64,000 nucleotides of DNA from Streptomyces sp. WAC08241 (GTDB lineage Bacteria; Actinomycetota; Actinomycetes; Streptomycetales; Streptomycetaceae): NCBI GenBank assembly GCA_007858575.1, contig CP042279.1:6975001-7039000 (forward strand), in the 5' to 3' direction. The notes under the pieces were generated by a model. It was not told the DNA's origin. It saw nothing but the letters and a program-made list of their open reading frames with translations, and did no database searches. The position numbers and the translations under genes were made by a program. Of the stretch, positions 50,684 through 59,280 are shown one piece after another. Each line of letters begins with the position of its first letter. Positions within the stretch are counted from its first letter, which is position 1.

Positions 50684-51098
50684 GCTCTTCCTTCGCTGTT
50701 CGGGGTGGTCACGGGGCCACGGGGTGGTCGGGATCTCCATCGTGTACCCCGCCGACACCGGACGTCATCTTTACCGAGGGGTAACCCTTCGGGGCGCCCT
50801 CCAGATGCCAGGGTGCGGTCAAATCGCAACCTTACGCCCAACCCGCGCATGCGTTTCGTCCGGGCGTTCGGCAGACTGAAGAGTCAGAAGTCCTCGTAAG
50901 CGGACGAAACGCTCGCACCTGATCACGGAGGGGTCCGACAGTGCCGGAAGTTGCGGCGAGACGGCCCCAAACGTCACCGTTTCGGCGGTCTCCGGGGCCG
51001 GGTACTTGCGCGATCCGCCCCGGCACGTGTGGACTACGGCCAGCGCCGCGCGCACACGCGCGGCCCACAGCATTTTCCGAATGAGCAGGAGGCAAGCC
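50684..51098. promoter_or_regulatory. aceE / DUF3052 divergent promoter region with a 12-bp inverted repeat
   Basis: 415 bp without a gene. A perfect inverted repeat GCGTTTCGTCCG (50851-50862) and its complement (50901-50912) are 38 bp apart. A second smaller structure, GGCCCC ... AAACG-tcac-CGTTT ... GGGGCC, lies near 50963-50999. The large repeat may be a looped operator or a leader hairpin. Confidence 0.6.
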
Positions 51099-51521
51099 GT
51101 GAGCGCGACCGCGGACCACGCGGAGGAGCGGACCAACCCGGCATCCAGGCTGGGGTTCGAGCCCGGACAGGTGGTCCAGGAGATCGGCTACGACGACGAC
51201 GTCGACCAGGATCTCCGTGAAGGCATCGAGTCCATCATCGGGGCCGATCTCGTGGACGAGGACTACGACGACGTCGCCGACGGCGTCGTCCTGTGGTTCC
51301 GCGACGAGGACGGCGATCTCACCGACGCCCTGGTGGACGCCATCGGTCTTCTGGAGGACGGCGGCGTGATCTGGCTGCTGACGCCGAAGACCGGCCGCGA
51401 CGGCTACATCGAGCCGAGCGACATCAACGATGCCGCGCAGACTGCTGGTCTCTCCCAGACCAAGAGCATCGTCGTCGCCAAGGACTGGGCGGGCACCCGC
51501 CTGGCGACCCCGAAGCGCTGA
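51099..51521 (+). CDS. DUF3052 family protein
   Basis: 140-residue actinobacterial protein, intact. It begins VSATADHAEERTNPASRLGF, EPGQVVQEIGYDDDVDQDLR, then DDVADGVVLWFRDEDGDLTD, GGVIWLLTPKTGRDGYIEPS and ends SIVVAKDWAGTRLATPKR. Very acidic; the family is conserved in actinomycetes and its molecular role is unknown. GTG 51099 has AGGAGG six bases upstream. Divergent from aceE, a conserved arrangement. Followed by a hairpin, so it is transcribed alone. Confidence 0.93.
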   Translation: MSATADHAEERTNPASRLGFEPGQVVQEIGYDDDVDQDLREGIESIIGADLVDEDYDDVADGVVLWFRDEDGDLTDALVDAIGLLEDGGVIWLLTPKTGRDGYIEPSDINDAAQTAGLSQTKSIVVAKDWAGTRLATPKR

Positions 51522-51541
51522 TCACCCACGCTACGAAGGGC

Positions 51542-51566
51542 CCCCGCCGGACCCGGTCCGGCGGGG
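51542..51566 (+). terminator. hairpin after DUF3052
   Basis: CCCCGCCGGA (51542-51551) pairs with TCCGGCGGGG (51557-51566), loop cccgg, 20 bases after the stop. Confidence 0.85.
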
Positions 51567-51602
51567 CTCGTCGCGTACGGAGCCCCGGGCGCGGGTCCTC
51601 GC

Positions 51603-51657
51603 ACGCGCGTAGGGGCTTCCCGTACGCGCGAGGGGCTTCCCGTACGGGCGTAGGGTG
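51603..51657. repeat. GTACG minisatellite before the peroxiredoxin gene
   Basis: About 21-bp units CGCGTAGGGGCTTCCCGTACG, CGCGAGGGGCTTCCCGTACG, GCGTAGGG in the short gap after the DUF3052 terminator. Same GTACG core as 1109, 14768, 44749. Confidence 0.8.
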
Positions 51658-51735
51658 GGTCTCACCGTTTCGGCCCAGGGCCCGGGTTCCCGTCGGCCCG
51701 GCGCCGCGGGCCCCGTCGAGAGGGACGCGCACGCG

Positions 51736-52194
51736 ATGGCGATCGAGGTCGGCACCGAGGCCCCGGATTTCGAGCTCAAGGACAACCACGGGCGCACCGT
51801 GCGGCTCGCCGACCTCCGCGGCGAGAAGAACGTCCTGCTGTTCTTCTACCCCTTCGCCTTCACCGGCGTCTGCACCGGCGAGCTGCGCGAGCTCCGCGCC
51901 CACCTCCCGGCGTTCGTCAACGACGACACCCAGTTGCTCGCCGTCTCCGCCGACTCCGTCCCCACCCTGCGCGTCTTCGGCGACCAGGAGGACCTGGAGT
52001 TCCCGCTGCTCTCCGACTTCTGGCCGCACGGCGAGGTCTCCCGCGCCTACGGCGTCTTCGACGAGGAGAAGGGCTGCGCGGTGCGCGGCACCTTCGTCCT
52101 CGACAAGGCGGGAACCGTCCGCTGGAGCGTCGTCAACGCCCTGCCGGACGCCCGTGACGCCGCCGCCTACGTCGAGGCGCTGGCAGCCCTCTGA
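51736..52194 (+). CDS. peroxiredoxin, AhpE type
   Basis: Thiol peroxidase of 152 residues, intact. Starts MAIEVGTEAPDFELKDNHGR; the peroxidatic Cys is in FYPFAFTGVCTGELRELRAH (PxxxTxxC-like), and the conserved Arg in KAGTVRWSVVNALPDARDA. A second Cys (EEKGCAVRGTFVL) may serve in resolution. AhpE-type enzymes favour peroxynitrite and fatty-acid peroxides and use mycoredoxin/mycothiol. ATG 51736. It sits 160 bp before terD, at the edge of the Ter stress cluster. Confidence 0.93.
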   Translation: MAIEVGTEAPDFELKDNHGRTVRLADLRGEKNVLLFFYPFAFTGVCTGELRELRAHLPAFVNDDTQLLAVSADSVPTLRVFGDQEDLEFPLLSDFWPHGEVSRAYGVFDEEKGCAVRGTFVLDKAGTVRWSVVNALPDARDAAAYVEALAAL

Positions 52195-52270
52195 GGGGCC
52201 GCGGCGGGGTTCCGGAAGGGCTCCGGGGCCGACACCCTCGGATTCACCGGGCGAATCGACTGTTTCGACC

Positions 52271-52298
52271 GGGAACCCGTCACTAGGATCCAGACGTT
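52271..52298 (+). promoter_or_regulatory. possible terD promoter
   Basis: TAGGAT (52284-52289) is a good -10-like box. The same place also reads GGAAC (52272-52276) with GTT 19 bp later (52296-52298), close to the SigR/ECF pattern GGAAT-N18/19-GTT. The two readings exclude each other. Confidence 0.35.
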
Positions 52299-52354
52299 GA
52301 TCCGATGCCAACGCACGACCGGGGGCGCTGCCCTGGAAACCTATGGAGGGACTC

Positions 52355-52929
52355 GTGGGAGTCAGCCTCAGCAAGGGCGGCAACGTCTCGCTGACCAAGG
52401 AGGCCCCTGGCCTCACCGCCGTGACCGTCGGTCTGGCTGGGACGTCCGCACCACCACCGGTACGGACTTCGACCTCGACGCCAGCGCCATCCTGGTGAGC
52501 GAGGCCGGTAAGGTCCGCAACGACCAGGACTTCGTCTTCTTCAACAACCTGAAGAGCGCCGACGGCTCCGTCGAGCACACCGGCGACAACCTCACCGGTG
52601 AGGGCGAGGGCGACGACGAGCAGGTCAAGGTGGACCTGGCGGGCGTGCCGGCCGACGTGGCCAAGATCGTCTTCCCGGTCTCGATCTACGACGCCGAGAA
52701 CCGCCAGCAGTCCTTCGGCCAGGTGCGCAACGCGTTCATCCGCGTCGTGAACTAGGCCGGCGGCGCCGAGATCGCCCGGTACGACCTCTCCGAGGACGCC
52801 TCGACCGAGACGGCCATGGTCTTCGGCGAGCTGTACCGCAACGGCGCGGAGTGGAAGTTCCGCGCCGTCGGCCAGGGCTACGCCTCGGGCCTGCGCGGCA
52901 TCGCGCAGGACTTCGGCGTCAACGTCTGA
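52355..52929 (+). CDS. terD: TerD-family calcium-binding stress protein, with an in-frame TAG
   Basis: TerD proteins are about 191 residues, cytoplasmic, bind calcium, and protect against tellurite, phage and envelope stress; in Streptomyces they affect development. Motifs: GVSLSKGGNVSLTKEAPGLT, FDLDASAILVSEAGKVRNDQ, DFVFFNNLKSADGSVEHTGD (calcium site with NLTGEGEGDDE), SIYDAENRQQSFGQVRNAFI, YDLSEDASTETAMVFGELYR. Two defects: a missing G near 52433, and TAG at 52753-52755 where the second copy has CAG (RVVNQ). The sequence after it stays coding to 52929. GTG 52355 behind ATGGAGGG. Confidence 0.9.
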
Positions 52930-52946
52930 GCCGCACCCGCACCAGC

Positions 52947-52982
52947 CGTCCGGCGCCGCACTCGGAAGTGCGGCGCCGGACG
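52947..52982 (+). terminator. very strong hairpin between the two terD genes
   Basis: A perfect 16-bp stem (52947-52962 with 52967-52982) and tetraloop cgga. It may terminate or attenuate between terD copies, so the second gene might depend on read-through or its own promoter. Confidence 0.85.
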
Positions 52983-53014
52983 TGCCTCATCATCCACCGG
53001 GGAGGAAAAGAACC

Positions 53015-53588
53015 ATGGGCGTCACGCTCGCCAAGGGAGGCAACGTCTCCTCTCCAAGGCCGCACCCAACCTCACCCAGGTCCTCGTCGGGCTCGGCTGG
53101 GACGCGCGCTCCACCACGGGAGCCCCTTCGACCTGGACGCCAGCGCCCTGCTCTGCCAGGCCGGCCGGGTGCTCGGGGACGAGTACTTCGTCTTCTACAA
53201 CCAGCTCCGCAGCCCCGAGGGCTCCGTCGAGCACACCGGGGACAACCTCACCGGCGAGGGTGACGGGGACGACGAGTCCCTCATCGTGGACCTCACCAAG
53301 GTGCCGGCCCACTGCGACAAGATCGTCTTCCCGGTCTCGATCCACGACGCCGACAACCGCGGCCAGAGCTTCGGCCAGGTCAGCAACGCCTTCATCCGGG
53401 TCGTCAACCAGACGGACGGTCAGGAACTCGCCCGGTACGACCTCTCCGAGGACGCCTCGACCGAAACCGCGATGATCTTCGGCGAGCTCTACCGGTACAA
53501 CGGCGAATGGAAGTTCCGGGCGGTGGGCCAGGGTACGCGTCCGGGCTGCGGGGCATCGCTCTAGACTTCGGGGGTCAACGTTTCGTAA
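53015..53588 (+). CDS. terD: TerD-family stress protein (second copy)
   Basis: About 191 residues, paralogue of the preceding gene. MGVTLAKGGNVSLSKAAPNL, FDLDASALLCQAGRVLGDEY, FVFYNQLRSPEGSVEHTGDN (calcium ligands in LTGEGDGDDES), SIHDADNRGQSFGQVSNAFI, RVVNQTDGQELARYDLSEDA. Four indels (53052, 53127, 53533, 53567). ATG 53015 with GGAGGAAAAG upstream. Copies 1 and 2 differ mostly in the first third. It is followed 29 bp later by the DUF475 gene, so they are likely one transcript. Confidence 0.92.
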
Positions 53589-53617
53589 AGCCATGTAATT
53601 TCACGATGGGGTAGACA

Positions 53618-54758
53618 GTGGTTCTGAAAACCTTCGGCTGGTCATTCGCGATCACTGCGCTGGGCCTGGTCGCGGCTGTGCTCTACGGGGGTGGCAGGCC
53701 TTCGGAGTGGTCGCGATCCTCTGCATCCTCGAGATCTCGCTCTCGTTCGACAACGCGGTGGTCAACGCCGGAATCCTGAAGAAGATGAACGCCTTCTGGC
53801 AGAAGATCTTCCTCACGATCGGCATCCTGATCGCCGTCTTCGGCATGCGTCTCGTCTTCCCCGTCGTGATCGTCGCGATCAGCGCCAAGATCGGCCCGAT
53901 CGAGGCGGTCGACCTCGCCTTCAACCAGCCGGACAGGTACCAGGAGCTGGTGACCGACGCGCATCCGTCGATCGCCGCCTTCGGTGGCATGTTCCTGTTG
54001 ATGATCTTCCTCGACTTCATCTTCGAGGACCGTGACATCAAGTGGCTCGCCTGGATCGAGCGCCCGCTGGCCAAGCTCGGCAAGGTCGACATGCTGTCGG
54101 TCTGCATCGCCCTCATCGTCCTGCTCGTCACCTCGATGACCTTCGCCACCCACGCCCACCAGCACGGCGGCGCGCACGCCGACAAGGCGCAGACGGTCCT
54201 GATCTCCGGCATCGCCGGCCTCATCACGTACCTCGTCGTCGGTGGTCTCTCCAGCTTCTTCGAGAACAAGCTGGAGGAGGAAGAGGAGCGGGAGCACGAG
54301 GTCGAGGAGGAGGCCAGGCGCTCCGGCAAGAAGGTCTCCGCGGTCCAGTTGGCCGGCAAGGCCGCCTTCTTCATGTTCCTGTACCTGGAGGTCCTCGACG
54401 CCTCCTTCTCCTTCGACGGCGTCATCGGCGCCTTCGCCATCACCAACGACATCGTCCTGATGGCGCTCGGTCTCGGCGTCGGCGCCATGTACGTGCGTTC
54501 GCTGACCGTCTACCTGGTCCGCCAGGGCACCCTCGACGACTACGTCTACCTGGAGCACGGCGCGCACTACGCGATCGGCGCCCTCGCCGTGCTCCTCCTG
54601 GTCACCATCCAGTACGAGATCAACGAGGTCGTCACCGGCCTCATCGGCGTCGTCCTGATCGCCTGGTCCTTCTGGTCCTCCGTCCGCCGCAACAAGGCGC
54701 TCGCGGCGGCCGAGGGCGGCTCCTCGGGAGACAAGACAGAGGTGACCTCGGGGTGTGA
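53618..54758 (+). CDS. DUF475 TerC-like integral membrane protein
   Basis: Membrane protein of the TerC superfamily, about 380 residues. Helices include AILCILEISLSFDNAVVNAG (the signature with Asp-Asn), FLTIGILIAVFGMRLVFPVV, GMFLLMIFLDFIFEDRDIKW, FLYLEVLDASFSFDGVIGAF (second SFDG motif), with an acidic loop EEEEEREHEVEEEARRSGKK. Missing G near 53693 and in GGGGG near 54750. Without the latter the frame runs on into the next gene; with it the protein ends TEVTSGV with TGA 54756-54758. In Ter systems TerC acts with TerD at the membrane, possibly in metal handling. Confidence 0.93.
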
Positions 54759-54855
54759 CACCCCGTCGACGAGGAACGCTTCACTGCGGGCGGCCGGAGC
54801 ACCCGGCGCCCCGCGGGCATGTGCGGGCGCAGACGAGTGGTGGGGGTGGGGCGGC

Positions 54856-55593
54856 ATGGCCTTCTGGGACAACCTGTTCGCGGGGAGGACGGCCCAGTTC
54901 GATTCGGGCAACGCCGTGTCGAACGCGATCGACCTGACGAAACGGCGTCCGTCCGTCTCGCTCAGCAAGCAGGGGGCCGCCACCGGCAACCTCCGGGTGA
55001 ACCTCTCCTGGCGGATGCGGACCTCCGACATCGAGGGCCGCTCCCGCCAGAGCGGCCGGTTGCTGCGCAACCCGGCCCAGCTCTTCAAGCCCGAGGTCGT
55101 CCAGGCCCACACCCAGGGCATGGTCAACGTCGACCTGGACCTGGGCTGTCTCTACGAGCTCGCCGACGGCTCCAAGGGCGTGGTGCAGCCGCTGGGCAAC
55201 TTCTTCGGCGACCTGAACGCGGCCCCGTACGTGAAGCTGAGCGGGGACGACCGCTTCGGCGGCTCCTCCGGGGAGACGATCTTCGTCAACCTGGACCAGC
55301 GGGACGCGATCAAGCGGCTGCTGTTCTTCGTCTACATCTACGACCAGACGCCGGCCTTCGACCGCACCCACGCCAAGGTCACGCTCTACCCGAGCAACGG
55401 CCCCCGGATCGAGATCGAGCTCGACGAGCGCGCCCCGCAGGCCCGCTCCTGCGCGGTCTTCTCCCTGGAGAACGTCAAGGGCGACCTGACCGTCCGGCGC
55501 GAGGTCCGCTTCGTGTACGGCTTCCAGGCGGAGCTGGACCGGCTGTACGGCTGGGGCCTCCAGTGGGGCCGCGGCTACAAGACCAAGACCTGA
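54856..55593 (+). CDS. TerD-fold protein (tellurium resistance family, larger type)
   Basis: 245 residues, intact. AFWDNLFAGRTAQFDSGNAV, SNAIDLTKRRPSVSLSKQ, then the TerD core NLRVNLSWRMRTSDIEGRSR, DLDLGCLYELADGSKGVVQP and FRFVYGFQAEL-like (VRFVYGFQAELDRLYGWGLQ). It carries a longer N-terminal extension than TerD and lacks the tight DxDxS calcium loop at the second site. ATG 54856. Same strand as and directly after DUF475; ends 30 bp from a convergent TerD-like gene. Probably binds a partner of the TerC/TerD complex. Confidence 0.88.
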   Translation: MAFWDNLFAGRTAQFDSGNAVSNAIDLTKRRPSVSLSKQGAATGNLRVNLSWRMRTSDIEGRSRQSGRLLRNPAQLFKPEVVQAHTQGMVNVDLDLGCLYELADGSKGVVQPLGNFFGDLNAAPYVKLSGDDRFGGSSGETIFVNLDQRDAIKRLLFFVYIYDQTPAFDRTHAKVTLYPSNGPRIEIELDERAPQARSCAVFSLENVKGDLTVRREVRFVYGFQAELDRLYGWGLQWGRGYKTKT

Positions 55594-55623
55594 GGGGCGG
55601 GCGCGGTGCCCGCCCGGAGGGCG

Positions 55624-56499
55624 TCAGGACCTGACGAACTGGGGACCCATCGGCGGCATCCGGAAGTCCGGGGACGGGTTCTGCTCGGGAGCGCCCACCG
55701 GCTGGGGATAGCCGTACGCGGGGACCGGGACGGCCGGCTCCTGCTGCGGGTAGCCGTAGGAGGGCGCCCGGTCCGGCCGGGGCGGCACCGCGGGCCGCGG
55801 CGGCACGGGAGGGCGGACGACGGTCGCGTCGAGGCCGGCGGAGCCGGCGGCGGGCGTGCCGTGGACCGGGGAGCCGGTCCCGGCGCCCTCCGGGACCCGC
55901 GCGCCCCCGGGGGCCCCGGGAAGGCCGTCCCGGCCCTCCTGGGCGCCTTCCTGGGCGTCCTCGTCGACGGAGATGCCGAAGTCGGTGGCGAGGCCCACGA
56001 GGCCCGTGGGGTAGCCCTGCCCCACCGCGCGGAACTTCCAGGCGTCCCCGCGCCGGTACAGCTCGCCGCAGATGACGGCCGTCTCCTCGCCGGTCTCCGC
56101 CGTCACCTCGAACAGGGCCAGCGGCTCGCGCTCGGGCCCCGTGGCGTCGTACAGCAGGATTCGCAGGTCGGAGACGGAGCGGAAGGTGCCGCCGTCGGAG
56201 GAGGCGGCGACCACCACCCGGTCGACCGAGGCGTCGAGGCCGCCGAGGTCGGCCTCGACGGTGTCCGTCAGGCCCGCGGCGTCCCGCTTCTTCGGCAGGC
56301 GCCGCACGAGCCCCGAGGGGTGGCGCGGCTGGTTGTAGAAGACGAAGTCCTCGTCGGACCGCACGCGCCCGGAGGGCCCGAGCAGCAGGGCCGAGGCGTC
56401 CACGTCGGGGACCCCGGGGCCCGGGGTCCAGCGGAGCACGGCCCGTACGGCCGCGGTGTCGAGAGGGACGTTGGAGCCCTTCAGCATCGCGTGCGTCAT
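55624..56499 (-). CDS. TerD-domain protein with Pro/Tyr-rich tail
   Basis: 291 residues, intact. The TerD domain covers about residues 1-190: NVPLDTAAVRAVLRWTPGPG, DVDASALLLGPSGRVRSDED, FVFYNQPRHPSGLVRRLPKK, ILLYDATGPEREPLALFEVT and AWKFRAVGQGYPTGLVGLAT. The C-terminal 100 residues are disordered Pro/Gly/Tyr sequence with repeats (SYGYPQQEPAVPVPAYGYPQ). Start ATG 56499 or internal ATG at residue 5. It is divergent from the CitE-like operon, with 186 bp between them. The tail could mediate clustering or membrane contact; unlike classical TerD, Ca-site residues are partly changed. Confidence 0.9.
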   Translation of the reverse strand: MTHAMLKGSNVPLDTAAVRAVLRWTPGPGVPDVDASALLLGPSGRVRSDEDFVFYNQPRHPSGLVRRLPKKRDAAGLTDTVEADLGGLDASVDRVVVAASSDGGTFRSVSDLRILLYDATGPEREPLALFEVTAETGEETAVICGELYRRGDAWKFRAVGQGYPTGLVGLATDFGISVDEDAQEGAQEGRDGLPGAPGGARVPEGAGTGSPVHGTPAAGSAGLDATVVRPPVPPRPAVPPRPDRAPSYGYPQQEPAVPVPAYGYPQPVGAPEQNPSPDFRMPPMGPQFVRS

Positions 56500-56646
56500 G
56501 ACCGCAATCCTGCCCTCCCGGCCGACCCGCGGACAACGCGGGGCGGTACCGAGACCGGGACGAGACCGACGGACGCGGACGGGTTACCTGAATTTCATAC
56601 GCTGGGGGAACTGCGGACACCCGCACCTACGTACTATTACCGGCCA

Positions 56647-56663
56647 CGTGTCGCCAGGACACG
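56647..56663. promoter_or_regulatory. palindrome CGTGTC-N5-GACACG before the CitE-like gene
   Basis: 17-bp palindrome 22 bp upstream of the start codon of the metabolic Ter operon, with a -10-like TACTAT nearby (56632-56637). Candidate operator. Confidence 0.5.
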
Positions 56664-56685
56664 GCAAGGCAGACGGGTTGTATAT

Positions 56686-57845
56686 ATGCGTCATTTCGGG
56701 CACATCCCGTCCGTGAAGCGGGCCGGGCTGTTCCACCGGGAGCCGGTCGAGTTCACGGCCGCTTCGCCCGCGCGCACGCTCGCCACGGCCCTGGGCGCCA
56801 CGCTCTACAGCCCGGCCACCCGGCCGCGGCTCGCCGCCGCCGTGCGCAAACAGGCCGCCCGCGGCGTGGTCTCCATGGTGCTCTGCCTGGAGGACTCCAT
56901 CAGCGACGCCGACGTCGAGGCCGGCGAGGACAACCTCGTCCGGGAGTTCGCCGAGCTCGCCGCCGATGGGGCGGACGTGCCCCTGCTCTTCATCCGGGTC
57001 CGGGAGCCGGCCCAGATCACCGGCCTCGTCGACCGCCTGGGCGAAACGATTCACCTGCTGTCCGGATTCGTACTGCCCAAATTCACCGAGAACCGCGGCC
57101 GCGCCTTCTCGAAGCGCTCGTCGAGGCCGAGCGGACGAGCGGCCGGCGCCTCTACGCCATGCCCGTCCTGGAGTCCCCCGAGCTCCTCCACCTGGAGACC
57201 CGGGTCGAGACCCTCGCCGGCATCGCCTCGATCACCGACGCGTACCGCGACCACGTCCTCGCCCTGCGCCTCGGCGTCACCGACTTCTGCTCCGCCTACG
57301 GCCTCCGCCGCTCGCCCGAGATGACCGCGTACGACGTCAAGGTCGTCGCCCACGTCATCTCCGACGTCGTCAACGTCCTCGGCCGCGCCGACGGCACCGG
57401 CTTCACCATCACCGGACCCGTCTGGGAGTACTTCCGGCCCGGCGAGCGCATGTTCAAGCCCCAGTTGCGCCGCAGCCCCTTCCTGGAGGGCAGCGCCGAG
57501 GACCTGCGCACCGCCCTCATCGAGCACGACCTCGACGGCCTGCTGCGCGAGATCGAGCTCGACCGCGCCAACGGCCTGCTCGGCAAGACCTGCATCCACC
57601 CCACCCACGTGCTGCCGGTGCACGCGCTCTCCGTGGTCAGCCACGAGGAGTGGAGCGACGCCCAGGACATCCTGCGGCCCGAGCGGGCGGCGGCGGGGTG
57701 CTCGCCCGCGTACACGAACAAGATGAACGAAGTGAAGCCGCACCGCGCGTGGGCCGAACGCATCCTGCTGCGCGCCGAGGTCTTCGGCGTCGCCAAGGAG
57801 GACGTCGGCTTCGTGGAGCTGCTCACCGCCGGACTGACCGGCTGA
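56686..57845 (+). CDS. HpcH/HpaI aldolase / CitE-like lyase of the Ter metabolic operon
   Basis: Carbon-carbon lyase fold, about 387 residues. RGVVSMVLCLEDSISDADVE, LLFIRVREPAQITGLVDRLG, SGFVLPKFTENRGRAFLEAL, AMPVLESPELLHLETRVETL, ALRLGVTDFCSAYGLRRSPE, KTCIHPTHVLPVHALSVVSH. The E/D metal pattern (LEDS, LESPE) matches CitE-like Mg enzymes. One missing C near 57112. ATG 56686 lies in a run tatatatg with poor ribosome site. In Ter systems of many bacteria this lyase is grouped with two PRTases, a TRSP domain, a PELOTA domain and a HAD phosphatase. Substrate unknown. Confidence 0.9.
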
Positions 57846-57863
57846 CGAAGGGACGTCGACGAC

Positions 57864-59280
57864 GTGGTGTGGACCGGAACGTGGGTCGCGGAGCGACTGG
57901 GCGTCGAACTGATCGGCGACGAGGAGCTGCCGGCCCTGTTGGGCCTCGCCCTGCGCCGCAACCCCAAGCGCGCGCACCTGCTCGTCTCCGGCGTGCTCGG
58001 CAAGCACGTGCCCCAGCGCCCCTCGGTGGTGTACGGCGCGGGGCTCGACCTCGGCCGGCGCGTACGGGAGCTCCTCGGCGACGAGGAGGCCGCCCGCGCC
58101 GTCGTCCTCGGCTACGCGGAGACCGCCACCGCCCTGGGCCACGCCGTCGCCGACGGCCTCGCCCTCGCCCCGTACCTCCACTCCACCCGGCGGCCTGTGG
58201 CCGGCGTCGCCCGCGCGGGCGGCTTCGAGGAGTCCCACTCCCACGCCACCTCCCACCTCCTGCTCCCCGAGGACCCGAAGCTCCTCGCCGGTGGGGCACC
58301 TCCCGGGCCGAAGGCTCCGGGGAGGCCTCTCGTCCTCGTCGACGACGAGTTCTCCACCGGCAACACCGTCCTCAACACCATCAGGGACCTGCACGAGCGC
58401 CACCCGCGCGAGCGGTACGTCGTCGTCGCCCTCGTCGACATGCGCTCGGCCGCCGACCACGAGCGCCTGGACGCCTTCGCGGAGGAGATCGGCGCCCGCG
58501 TCGACCTGATCGCCCGCGCGGCCGGCACCGTACGCCTCCCGGAGGGGTCCTGGAGAAGGGCCGGGCGCTCGTGGCGGAGCACGAGACGGCACCGGAGCCG
58601 CAGGCCGCCCCCCGACCTCCGCCGTCGTACGGGCCGCCCTCGACTGGCCCCGGGGCCTGCCCGACGGCGGGCGGCACGGCTTCACGCCGGAGCACCGGGA
58701 ACGCCTGGAGGCGGCCCTTCCGGCCCTGGCGGCCGGGCTGGAGGAGGCCCTGGAGACCCCGGGGAGCCCGGCGCCCGGCGAGACCCCGGGGACCCGCGAG
58801 ACCCCGGCGCCCGGCGCCCGGCGCGTCCTCGTCCTCGGCTTCGAGGAGCTGATGTACGCGCCGCTGCGCCTCGGCACCGCCCTGGAGGAGGCCGGACACG
58901 ACGTCCGCTACTCCACCACCACCCGCTCGCCCGTCCTCGCCGTCGACGACCCCGGCTACGCGATCCGCACCCGGCTCGTCTTCCCCGCCCACGACGATCC
59001 GGCCGACGGCCCCGGCGAGCGCTACGCCTACAACGTGGCGGGCGCGGGCTTCGACGCCGTCGTCCTCGTCGTCGACTCCGTCGCCGACACCCCGGCCCTG
59101 CACGCCCCGGACGGCCTCCTGGCCCGGCTCGCGGAGCACGTGCCGCACGTGGTGCTCGCGGTGGTCCCCTCGTACGTCCCCGGAACCACCGGAACCGCCG
59201 GGACCGCGCGAAACGTCGGGAACAGCGGAGCCGACACCCTCACCGCCACCGAAGCCACCGAAGCTCCCGAAAGGAGCTCC
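57864..59280 (+). CDS. phosphoribosyltransferase with TRSP domain, no stop before the next gene
   Basis: PRTase_2 followed by TRSP. PRPP loop: APGRPLVLVDDEFSTGNTVL, with YAETATALGHAVADGLAL and RAGGFEESHSHATSHLLLPE before it. TRSP domain: RRVLVLGFEELMYAPLRLGT, GHDVRYSTTTRSPVLAVDDP (TTRSP motif), YNVAGAGFDAVVLVVDSVAD. Two indels (58548, 58628). GTG 57864, 19 bp after the CitE gene. Between residue PSYVPGTTGT and the ATG at 59281 there is no TAA, TAG or TGA in any of the three frames, so as sequenced it is continuous with the next gene. Likely makes or uses a ribosyl nucleotide. Confidence 0.9.

Noticed and set aside
52195..52354. tRNA gene before terD
   Set aside because: A short GGATTCACCGGG-like segment caught the eye, but no cloverleaf with paired acceptor and anticodon arms can be drawn.
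53707..55593. One long frame joining DUF475 to the following TerD-fold protein
   Set aside because: A G5 run near 54750 reads as G4. Restoring one G gives a normal DUF475 end (TEVTSGV, stop 54756-54758), and the second protein has its own ATG at 54856. It is an indel artefact, unlike the PRTase junction at 59160-59281.
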